Below are positions 1 to 5,512 of a stretch of DNA of 7,955 bases, in pieces; the stretch's first letter is position 1, and each line of letters begins with the position of its first letter. The DNA is from Nitrospirota bacterium. GTDB lineage: Bacteria > Nitrospirota > Nitrospiria > Nitrospirales > Nitrospiraceae. The stretch spans positions 1-7,955 of the forward strand of contig JACPZN010000325.1 of NCBI GenBank assembly GCA_016195505.1. The letters run 5' to 3'. Under the pieces are notes generated by a model that worked only from the letters and a program-made list of their open reading frames with translations, ran no database searches and was not told the DNA's origin. Made by a program: the position numbers and the translations under genes.

Positions 1-310
1 CGTTCCACATGGTGTGGTTCCACCAATAGAACAGCGGCTGGGCTTCAGTTTGGTAGACCGGATTCCCGTACGCACTGCGGGTATGCTCCTGGACCAAGCG
101 AGCGGTTACATAATCGACTTGGCCATTTCCCTTCAGCGAATAGAGCATGATGAAAAGACGGGCCTCGTGGTCATATAATTCATCGAGGCGTGTGCTGAGA
201 TCTGGCTCAACAGGAAGAAGATCCCTGGTCCACCCCATCGGATGGGGACTGCAGAGGACATAAGCGAGAACAAGAATGGGAGAAAGCAGACGTGTCATCT
301 TCACACCCAT
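1..310 (-). CDS. Exported protein of unknown function, N-terminal part (cut by window edge)
   Basis: An open minus-strand frame of 103 codons begins at ATG 310 and runs off the left edge without a stop, so the C-terminus is missing. The start reads MGVKMTRLLSPILVLAYVLC, a basic residue pair followed by a hydrophobic core, which looks like a Sec signal peptide. The residue before Cys is Leu, so there is no good lipobox. The mature part has a charged stretch (LDELYDHEARLFIMLYSLKG) and then aromatic residues ending in FYWWNHTMWN. I do not recognise the family. A second in-frame ATG at 298 is also possible; neither start has a strong Shine-Dalgarno. The gene is divergent from mtaB and has a plausible promoter at 341-369. 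The reading frame is well supported, the function is unknown. Confidence 0.7.
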   Translation of the reverse strand, partial: MGVKMTRLLSPILVLAYVLCSPHPMGWTRDLLPVEPDLSTRLDELYDHEARLFIMLYSLKGNGQVDYVTARLVQEHTRSAYGNPVYQTEAQPLFYWWNHTMWN

Positions 311-340
311 TCGTCGCGGCCTGATCAATAAGGTGGGCGA

Positions 341-369
341 ATCCTATCATGCATATTTCCGACAATCAA
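341..369 (-). promoter_or_regulatory. Possible sigma-70-type promoter of the leftmost minus-strand gene
   Basis: Read on the minus strand, TTGATT (364-369) and TAGGAT (341-346) are separated by exactly 17 bases. Each box matches 4 of 6 consensus positions. The site lies 31 bases upstream of ATG 310. It is a reasonable but weak candidate, and it overlaps the first copy of the GACAATCA repeat. Confidence 0.35.
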
Positions 370-388
370 AGAACAGGCCTGACAATCA
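361..388. repeat. 8-bp direct repeat GACAATCA in the divergent promoter region
   Basis: GACAATCA occurs at 361-368 and again at 381-388, 20 bases apart start to start, about two helical turns. The first copy overlaps the candidate -35 box of the minus-strand gene, and the second lies 20 bases upstream of the mtaB -35 box. The arrangement resembles a binding site for a regulator that reads tandem half-sites. The regulator is unknown. Confidence 0.45.
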
Positions 389-408
389 TCTGTGTCCAAA
401 ACGTGACC

Positions 409-438
409 TTGCCGGAACGTGCATGATCTCCCTATAAT
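409..438 (+). promoter_or_regulatory. mtaB-miaB promoter, predicted to give a leaderless mRNA
   Basis: TTGCCG (409-414, 4/6 to the -35 consensus) and a perfect TATAAT (433-438) are 18 bases apart. The expected transcription start, about 6-9 bases after the -10 box, falls at 444-447, that is, on or within three bases of the mtaB ATG at 447. There is no Shine-Dalgarno between the -10 box and the ATG. Upstream in-frame extension is blocked by a TAA formed inside the -10 box (435-437). Confidence 0.65.
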
Positions 439-446
439 GCCGCACT

Positions 447-1784
447 ATGACAGGCAACCGCGCGTCGCTTCATACACTGGGATGCCGATTGAATCAAGCC
501 GAAACGGCGATTCTCGGCGAGGGACTTCGTCAGAAGGGATTTCAACTGGTCGAGTTCGGCCAACCCACGGACCTACTCATTCTCAATACCTGTTCAGTCA
601 CAGAAGATGCTGAGCGGACATCGCGATATCTGATTCGTAAAACACTCAAACATTCTCCCCATGCCTTCGTCGCCGTCACGGGCTGCTATGCCCAAACGGG
701 AGTAGAAGGGCTCAAGCACCACGCGGGCATCGATCTCATCGTCGGCAATCAATTTAAACTCGACTTACCGACCTACCTTCCGCCCGCTCAAGAGTTGAAA
801 AAACGATCATCTCCGGAAGTTCAGCATACCAGAACAATTTCGCGCGAGGATTTTGACTTGCCACACCTCGCAGAACCGGACTCTACCCGAGCGCTGCTAA
901 AGATTCAGGACGGCTGTAGTGCCATGTGCAGTTTTTGCATTATTCCGTTCGCACGTGGGCATGAGAGGAGCAGAAAATTTGATGATGCTCTGCGCGAGGC
1001 ACAGAGTTTGGTCGCTCGTGGTTATCGAGAGATCGTGTTGACGGGAGTCAATCTCGGTCAGTACCTTCACAATGGCCGCGACTTTTGCGCATTACTTCGG
1101 CAGCTTGATCAAATGACCGACCTCGCACGCATCCGCATCTCATCAATTGAACCGACAACCGTCAGTGCTGAGTTATTGGAACTCCTGGCCGGCTCCGCGA
1201 AGCTCTGTCCTTATCTTCATGTTCCCTTGCAGAGTGGAGATGACCAGGTCTTTCTGGCCATGAACCGACGCCACACTGTGAAGGCCTATGTCGCCCTGAT
1301 CGAGCAGGCTCTCGCCAAGATTCCCAACTTAGGGCTTGGAACTGATCTGATGGTGGGCTTTCCCGGCGAAACTGAAACCGCATTCCGGAACACATTGGCT
1401 GTCGCAACGGACCTTCCCTTCTCCTATCTTCATGTATTTCCCTATTCTCCACGGCCAGGCACTGCTGCCATGCGCATGCGGCCAACTGTGCCGCCCACAA
1501 CGGTGAAGAAGCGAACCAATCTTCTCCACAATCTCGGACATGCCAAGCGCCTTGCTTTCCACAACAAGCAGATCGGAATAACTGTCTCCGCCCTCTTTGA
1601 AGCAAGGACGCAGGACGGGTATCGCTTTGGAACAACCCCGAACTTCACAAGAGTAGTCGTCAGCACTTCCGATGAGCTTCAGAATCAGATCAAGCCGATC
1701 ACAATTACAGCCGCAACTGAACGCTGGGCTCTCGGTCAGATCGTCCCCAATCAGTCAATGAAAACCTCGCTGGCACTGTTATGA
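447..1784 (+). CDS. mtaB: tRNA (N6-threonylcarbamoyladenosine(37)-C2)-methylthiotransferase MtaB
   Basis: Cytoplasmic radical-SAM enzyme that adds a 2-methylthio group to t6A37 of ANN-decoding tRNAs, giving ms2t6A. The 445 residues are close to the normal MtaB length. The N-terminal MTTase domain has its three auxiliary-cluster cysteines at C13 (TLGCRLN, the MtaB-type signature, unlike TFGCQMN of MiaB), C49 (NTCSVTE) and C80 (TGCYAQ). The radical-SAM CxxxCxxC is C157/C161/C164, followed by LTGVNLGQY near 198-206 and VGFPGET near 310. The last ~70 residues correspond to the TRAM-like RNA-binding region. ATG 447 is the only usable start because a stop lies four codons upstream and the TLGC motif follows at once; it has no Shine-Dalgarno. 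It overlaps miaB by four bases (ATGA), so the two are probably translationally coupled. Confidence 0.93.
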   Translation: MTGNRASLHTLGCRLNQAETAILGEGLRQKGFQLVEFGQPTDLLILNTCSVTEDAERTSRYLIRKTLKHSPHAFVAVTGCYAQTGVEGLKHHAGIDLIVGNQFKLDLPTYLPPAQELKKRSSPEVQHTRTISREDFDLPHLAEPDSTRALLKIQDGCSAMCSFCIIPFARGHERSRKFDDALREAQSLVARGYREIVLTGVNLGQYLHNGRDFCALLRQLDQMTDLARIRISSIEPTTVSAELLELLAGSAKLCPYLHVPLQSGDDQVFLAMNRRHTVKAYVALIEQALAKIPNLGLGTDLMVGFPGETETAFRNTLAVATDLPFSYLHVFPYSPRPGTAAMRMRPTVPPTTVKKRTNLLHNLGHAKRLAFHNKQIGITVSALFEARTQDGYRFGTTPNFTRVVVSTSDELQNQIKPITITAATERWALGQIVPNQSMKTSLALL

Positions 1785-3115
1785 CACGGAAATCACCCGC
1801 ACCTCAGGTACATATTGAAACTTTCGGCTGCCAGATGAACGAATCTGACAGTGAGCTCGTTCGTTCAATGCTGAAACGGGAAGGGTTTACTTTCACTGAG
1901 GATCGTGAACGAGCCGACGTGGTTCTTGTGAATACCTGTGCCATTCGAGAGAACGCCCACAACAAGATTTACGCCCGCCTCTCTGAACTGAAGGGGCTCA
2001 AGAAACAACGTCCCCTTGTTGTCGGCGTCCTAGGCTGTATGGCTCAGAATCTGAAGGATGAGCTGACCGAAAAGGAACCACTCGTCGATGTCTTGGCCGG
2101 ACCGGACGCTTATCGGCAACTCCCTTTACTGCTCTCAACTGCGCTCGCATCCCAAGAACAGGGATTCTCTAAAAAAGGATTCGCCCTCGATCTATCGGAA
2201 TATGAGACCTACGACGGCATTCTACCGGACCGCAACAGTGGGGTGAACGCCTGGGTCACCGTTATGCGAGGCTGCGACAACTTTTGCTCATTCTGTGTCG
2301 TCCCTTACACCCGCGGGCGTGAACGGTCCCGTGACCCCGAAGCCATTCGGCTCGAAGCGCGTGATGCTGCCGCCGGCGGCTTTAGACAGATCACCTTGCT
2401 CGGTCAAAACGTGAATTCCTATCGCTATGGCGAATGGGATTTCGCCAGACTTATTTGTGCCGTTGCGGATACGCCGGGAATCGATCGGGTGCGGTTTACC
2501 TCACCTCACCCAAAAGACTTTCCTCCCGCACTGATAGAAGCCATTGCTGCCCATCCAAAAATCTGCAAGCACATCCATCTTCCACTTCAAGCAGGGAGCG
2601 ATCGAATACTCGACCTCATGGGACGGACCTATACCGGAAATGAATATCTTGCGCTGGTGGAACGCATCCGAAGAACTCTCCCCGATGTTGTCCTCACCAC
2701 CGATATCATCTGCGGTTTCTGCTCGGAATCAGATGATGACTTTCAGGATACCTATCGCATGGTCGAACGGGTGCAGTTCGACTCGGCCTATATCTTCAAA
2801 TATTCGGAACGGAAGAATACGATCGCTGCAAGAAAGTACGTCGATGATGTGCCGGATCATGTCAAAGGCGCACGCGTCTCAAAACTAGTAGAGATCCAGC
2901 GCCGGATTACCCTGGAGCGCAACCTCAAATATATCGGCAAAGACGTCGAGGTTCTGATTGAGCGTGAGGCGACCCGCTCTTCAACTCAAGGGATGGGAAA
3001 AACAAACGGCAATGTCACCGTAGTGTGGGACAAGGGAACCAGCCTTTTTGAGCCAGGCACCCTCATTACTAAGCGCATCTTCGACGCTTCCGCAGCTACA
3101 CTCTACGGGGAATAA
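1781..3115 (+). CDS. miaB: tRNA-2-methylthio-N6-dimethylallyladenosine synthase MiaB
   Basis: Cytoplasmic radical-SAM methylthiotransferase that converts i6A37 to ms2i6A37 in UNN-decoding tRNAs; the i6A substrate would come from MiaA, which is not in the window. The 444 residues cover the full family. MTTase N-domain cysteines are C17 (TFGCQMN), C53 (NTCAIRE) and C86 (GCMAQ). Radical-SAM cysteines are C165, C169 and C172 (GCDNFCSFC). The MiaB signature LLGQNVNSY is at 206-214. A TRAM domain occupies roughly 378-440. The usual GFPGET segment of the barrel reads GFCSES (312-317), a variant also known in some other phyla. The ATG lies in the mtaB stop (ATGA), consistent with termination-reinitiation. 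It is a paralogue of its upstream neighbour but clearly distinct from it. Confidence 0.97.
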   Translation: MTRKSPAPQVHIETFGCQMNESDSELVRSMLKREGFTFTEDRERADVVLVNTCAIRENAHNKIYARLSELKGLKKQRPLVVGVLGCMAQNLKDELTEKEPLVDVLAGPDAYRQLPLLLSTALASQEQGFSKKGFALDLSEYETYDGILPDRNSGVNAWVTVMRGCDNFCSFCVVPYTRGRERSRDPEAIRLEARDAAAGGFRQITLLGQNVNSYRYGEWDFARLICAVADTPGIDRVRFTSPHPKDFPPALIEAIAAHPKICKHIHLPLQAGSDRILDLMGRTYTGNEYLALVERIRRTLPDVVLTTDIICGFCSESDDDFQDTYRMVERVQFDSAYIFKYSERKNTIAARKYVDDVPDHVKGARVSKLVEIQRRITLERNLKYIGKDVEVLIEREATRSSTQGMGKTNGNVTVVWDKGTSLFEPGTLITKRIFDASAATLYGE

Positions 3116-3242
3116 CCTCCCTGTACCAAATTACGAGGTATTCGGCAAAGGACACTTGCGTTCCTCCAGACGTCGCATTGATAGCTCTACTCGCTCCTTA
3201 CCCAGGCTTCAACGCTGCTCACTGCCCAGAACAATTCTGCAC

Positions 3243-3268
3243 GTTCAACCATTCGGGTTGAACATTTT
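3243..3268 (+). terminator. Probable intrinsic terminator of mtaB-miaB
   Basis: GTTCAACC (3243-3250) pairs perfectly with GGTTGAAC (3256-3263) around a 5-base loop, followed by ATTTTCTG. The U-tract is short, so efficiency may be modest. It lies 127 bases after the miaB stop. A smaller hairpin, CAGAA-CAA-TTCTG (3227-3239), sits just before it. Confidence 0.5.
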
Positions 3269-3464
3269 CTGACTGTTCTCTGACAAATCTTTCCTACTTC
3301 TCACCCTCAGTGGCTTCTTGCCTGCCTAGCTCCCCTACCCGCTTTCATGCATTGCCTCCTTCCAGACCAGTTGATCATTCGATCTTAACCATTTGATTTT
3401 AAAGGCGACGTCATGATTCTAAGCCTGGTGACTCACTATGCTGCTTGGTTCAATGGCTGTTCCG

Positions 3465-3610
3465 CCTAAATCTCAAGTCTCCCGATTAATCTCCATACAG
3501 CTCTTCCCTCCTCGAAATTCAGAAGGCATGGACTTTGCTCCATCTTTTGCGTCGGTCATGTAGGAATCCCTTTTTTGTGAAGCCCCTTGAACCTAAATCT
3601 AAGCCCGATT
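3465..3610. repeat. Imperfect direct repeat pair
   Basis: CCTAAATCT, AAG and CCCGATT occur in the same order at 3465-3487 and 3592-3610. The first copy carries a C before AAG and TCT after it; the second lacks these four bases. The copies are 127 bases apart in non-coding sequence. They could be remnants of a duplication or weak binding sites. Confidence 0.35.
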
Positions 3611-3747
3611 CTTCGGAATCTCGCATGACACTCGAGACAATCATTTCCGTCGGTATCCTCGGATGGCTTGCCATGGGCATGGTGCTCATGGGCTTGGGCA
3701 TCTGGTAGTTCGACAAGAAAACACAATTTGAGAATTAAGCCCTTCAC
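3556..3747 (-). CDS. Doubtful small frame with a CxxCH heme-binding-type motif
   Basis: A 63-codon minus-strand frame from GTG 3747 contains the His-rich run AHEHHAHGKP and then CLECH, the covalent heme c attachment pattern, near residues 37-41. The N-terminus (MKGLILKLCFLVELPDAQA) resembles a poor signal peptide. A stop lies eight codons upstream and no good Shine-Dalgarno precedes the GTG. It could be a small cytochrome-like protein, a remnant of one, or chance. It is antisense to the 27-residue frame at 3625-3708, and both are unlikely to be real. Confidence 0.2.
   Translation of the reverse strand: MKGLILKLCFLVELPDAQAHEHHAHGKPSEDTDGNDCLECHARFRRIGLRFRFKGLHKKGIPT
3607..3620 (+). other. Small cUUCGg tetraloop hairpin
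   Basis: GATTC-TTCG-GAATC forms a 5-bp stem closed by the very stable C(UUCG)G tetraloop. It ends four bases before ATG 3625 and would sequester the weak GGAA that could serve as that frame's Shine-Dalgarno. There is no U-tract, so it is not a terminator. Confidence 0.4.
3625..3708 (+). CDS. Candidate 27-residue single-pass membrane peptide
   Basis: ATG 3625 to TAG 3706 encodes 27 residues beginning MTLETIISVGILGWLAMGMV and ending MGLGIW, hydrophobic from about residue 6 on. Length and composition are those of small regulatory membrane peptides that sit beside larger complexes, but I recognise no specific family. The Shine-Dalgarno (GGAA, six bases upstream) is weak and lies in a hairpin. 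The frame stays open upstream, and GTG 3577 (with AGGA at 3562-3565) would give a 43-residue form. The Met-rich character may simply mirror His codons on the opposite strand. Low confidence. Confidence 0.25.
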   Translation: MTLETIISVGILGWLAMGMVLMGLGIW

Positions 3748-3748
3748 C

Positions 3749-3776
3749 CGTTCTGAAGTTTGCCTCTCTCAGAACG
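3749..3776. repeat. 8-bp perfect inverted repeat upstream of the lipoprotein gene
   Basis: CGTTCTGA (3749-3756) and TCAGAACG (3769-3776) are perfect reverse complements around 12 bases. The AT-rich stretch that follows (3779-3801) probably holds the lipoprotein promoter, so the repeat is placed like an operator. It is not followed by a T-run, which argues against a terminator. The spacing does not fit a LexA box. Confidence 0.45.
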
Positions 3777-3801
3777 CCATAAATTAAACTATTGTAATAA
3801 T

Positions 3802-3809
3802 GAGGAGAT
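3802..3809 (+). promoter_or_regulatory. Ribosome binding site that decides the lipoprotein start
   Basis: GAGGAGAT lies seven bases upstream of ATG 3815. The first in-frame ATG (3800) overlaps this Shine-Dalgarno itself, so translation should begin at 3815, five codons later. Confidence 0.75.
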
Positions 3810-3814
3810 CTGAC

Positions 3815-4798
3815 ATGCGTGCATCTTTATGTTATTCCCGACGACTTCAATACATCGGTACATTGCTCTCCCTTTGTCTCGTCGTAACAGGCTGCTCGAT
3901 GTTTTACGGATGGTCAAAAATCCACAAGAGCGCCAAAGGATCGATTTACCTTACTGAAGTCGCCGATTGGTCTTTCGAGGCCAGTCATCCAGCCGTGATC
4001 GACCAGACAACCATCCTCAAGGTCGTCAAAGGGGTAGTCGCCGACGAGGCCATGAAAATGTCAGCGAACATGCCCGCCAGTGGCAGCAAGTCGATGAGAG
4101 TATTCAGCGATGAAGACGCCGAGTTTCTTGCTCCCCTGCTAGCCCAAGGCTTATCACAAGCGAGACCGGAGCAGATTGTCGGTTTCACGGTGTCTCTATC
4201 GGCAGGGTCAGGCACTGAACCCACTGCGGGCACCCTCTATGTGCACCAAGGCTCGATCTACCTGACGATCGCCCCTTCCCAAGGCAAGAAAGCCTCGGGA
4301 TTCATGCCGAGCTCGGTGGCTCGTATCGAAAAGGCTCCGTCCTATGCTGCTGCAGGAGCCGCTGGAGCGCTATCCATGGTGATTGATTACCAGGCACTCG
4401 CGAAGGCTCCGGCGCCTGGTGCAATACCGGTTGCAGCCGCACCAAAGCTTATCCCGGTTTCACCGACATCTGTCGCTCCGATCGCGAAGACGACGCCCAA
4501 ACAGGAAGCAACTGTCGCCGCCCAAACTCTAGCAGTGAGCAGTCCACCGTCCAGCGACCCAGTGACTACTGAGATGAGCAATGACGAACTGCTTAACAAA
4601 AAACTGGATGAACTTCGCCAAATGCGCGAGGCCAACAAGATGAAGGAGTCCGAGATTGCGGTGTTGAAAAGGGAGCTCGACTGGACAAAGCAGGAGCTTC
4701 GCGAAAGAACGGCAGAAGTGAAAGCCATCAGAGCCAACAAAGTATCCGGGCATTCGGCCCCGAAAAAGAGAACAGCCGAAGCTTCTCCGATCCGTTGA
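3815..4798 (+). CDS. Lipoprotein with Ala/Pro-rich linker and C-terminal coiled coil, function unknown
   Basis: The 327-residue protein starts with a basic n-region, a hydrophobic core (IGTLLSLCLVV) and the lipobox VTGC, so Cys27 should be lipidated after signal peptidase II cleavage. The next residue is Ser, compatible with outer-membrane sorting under the E. coli rule. Residues ~30-190 look globular, and the short motif GSIYLT appears twice (about 42-47 and 146-151). Residues ~195-250 are an Ala/Pro/Thr-rich linker. Residues ~255-308 are strongly charged with heptad-like spacing (NDELLNKKLDELRQMREANK), a likely coiled coil, and a basic tail follows. A plausible role is an envelope tether or scaffold, but I do not recognise the family. 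Start 3815 is chosen for its Shine-Dalgarno. It converges with the exonuclease gene and the two stop codons abut. Confidence 0.85.
   Translation: MRASLCYSRRLQYIGTLLSLCLVVTGCSMFYGWSKIHKSAKGSIYLTEVADWSFEASHPAVIDQTTILKVVKGVVADEAMKMSANMPASGSKSMRVFSDEDAEFLAPLLAQGLSQARPEQIVGFTVSLSAGSGTEPTAGTLYVHQGSIYLTIAPSQGKKASGFMPSSVARIEKAPSYAAAGAAGALSMVIDYQALAKAPAPGAIPVAAAPKLIPVSPTSVAPIAKTTPKQEATVAAQTLAVSSPPSSDPVTTEMSNDELLNKKLDELRQMREANKMKESEIAVLKRELDWTKQELRERTAEVKAIRANKVSGHSAPKKRTAEASPIR
4763..4787 (-). terminator. Intrinsic terminator of the mutY operon, inside the opposing lipoprotein gene
   Basis: On the minus strand, GAGAAGC, a TTCG loop and GCTGTTCTC form a stem of seven pairs with a 2-base bulge (GT), closed as C(UUCG)G, then five T's (4767-4763). 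It begins 12 bases after the exonuclease stop. The plus-strand reading has no U-tract, so it should act in one direction only. The sequence also encodes the last residues of the lipoprotein. Confidence 0.65.
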
Positions 4799-5512
4799 TC
4801 AGCTGACCTCGAGGAACTCAGGCTGCAGCAGGACAACTTCTCGGGACAGGGGTTGCCGAAAATTCATACGGCAGTAACAGGCATACGTGACATACGTATC
4901 CTGGAGACAGTACCGAGCAAGCTCAAGCCCCTGTCCCTTCTCCCACATCTCAGCCACCTGGTCCCCGCATCCCGATTTCGACTCGACATGTAAGGCCCGG
5001 GCAAGCACATCGAGTTTCACCCAGCCTCGCGTATCCCAATTACTCCAGATCGCCATCGTGTCATAGACCGGCTCGGTGCGAAACTTCGCCAGATTGATGT
5101 CGAGGCTGGGCTTCACTTGATTGATGATCGACCGCTTCTTGATGAAGGGGAGATCAAACCCCAGGCCGTTATGGGTAATGAACAGCGTGGGTCGATCCTG
5201 GGCAAGACGCGCCCAAAACTGGCGAAGCAGTTCCCGTTCGTTTGGCCCATACCATGCGATGGCACTGCGCGCTTCCATCTGATCGGAAAACTCCAGAAGC
5301 CCGATGCAGACGATCCGACTGAAGGTCCCATCGAATGCTGACTTTGCATACAGCTCATCTTCCGCATGCCGTTGTTCCTCAGCCGCTGCCGCCGTAAAGA
5401 GGTCATCCCCTTCGGATTGAGAGCCTTCGCCGCTCCTTGACACCTTTCCTACCAAACGAGCCCATTCCTCACGGGAAGCTTGGATGGTTTCGATATCTAG
5501 AACGACTTTCAC
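4799..5512 (-). CDS. DEDDy-type 3'-5' exonuclease, PolB-exonuclease-like, stand-alone
   Basis: The 237-residue protein matches the predicted stand-alone 3'-5' exonucleases related to the proofreading domain of family B polymerases. The acidic catalytic set is visible: D6 and E8 in DIET (Exo I), D120 in THNGLGFDLPF (Exo II), and Y201 with D205 in YCLQD (Exo III, the DEDDy form). Two metal ions held by these residues would cleave nucleotides from 3' ends. No polymerase domain is present. The start is GTG 5512, inside the Nudix stop (GTGA overlap), with GAGGG about seven bases upstream; the closeness of DIET to the N-terminus supports it. It is the last gene of the mutY operon, so a repair role is inferred. 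Its natural substrate is not shown by the sequence. Confidence 0.88.
   Translation of the reverse strand: MKVVLDIETIQASREEWARLVGKVSRSGEGSQSEGDDLFTAAAAEEQRHAEDELYAKSAFDGTFSRIVCIGLLEFSDQMEARSAIAWYGPNERELLRQFWARLAQDRPTLFITHNGLGFDLPFIKKRSIINQVKPSLDINLAKFRTEPVYDTMAIWSNWDTRGWVKLDVLARALHVESKSGCGDQVAEMWEKGQGLELARYCLQDTYVTYACYCRMNFRQPLSREVVLLQPEFLEVS

Larger units (their letters stand above)
3116..3814. other. 700-base intergenic region between miaB and the lipoprotein gene
   Basis: No long, convincing gene is present. From 3116 to about 3242 I see nothing but a small hairpin. A terminator-like hairpin follows at 3243-3268. From about 3275 to 3365 the plus strand is pyrimidine-rich without recognisable structure. 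An 18-codon frame (ATG 3413 to TAA 3467) has an AAGG eight to nine bases upstream but is too short to credit. An imperfect direct repeat (3465-3487 and 3592-3610), a UUCG hairpin (3607-3620), two competing tiny frames (3625-3708 plus, 3556-3747 minus) and an 8-bp inverted repeat (3749-3776) fill the rest. I could not match it to RNase P RNA, SRP RNA, tmRNA or 6S RNA by their known motifs. Confidence 0.6.

Noticed and set aside
1162..1635. 157-codon minus-strand frame
   Set aside because: Lies wholly inside mtaB, low-complexity Arg/Ser/Trp-rich translation with no recognisable motif; a shadow frame.
3413..3469. 18-codon plus-strand frame with AAGG upstream
   Set aside because: Too short and without any supporting feature; expected by chance.
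3749..3776. LexA-type SOS box
   Set aside because: GTTC and GAAC half-sites are present but much too far apart for the known LexA patterns.
3116..3814. Structural RNA gene (RNase P, SRP, tmRNA, 6S) in the long gap
   Set aside because: None of the conserved core motifs of these RNAs was found on either strand.
3800..4798. Lipoprotein start at ATG 3800
   Set aside because: That ATG overlaps the Shine-Dalgarno GAGGAG that serves ATG 3815.
4387..4836. 149-codon minus-strand frame rich in Ser and Ala
   Set aside because: It is the complement of the lipoprotein's linker and coiled-coil codons and also overlaps the exonuclease end; composition is explained by the opposite strand.
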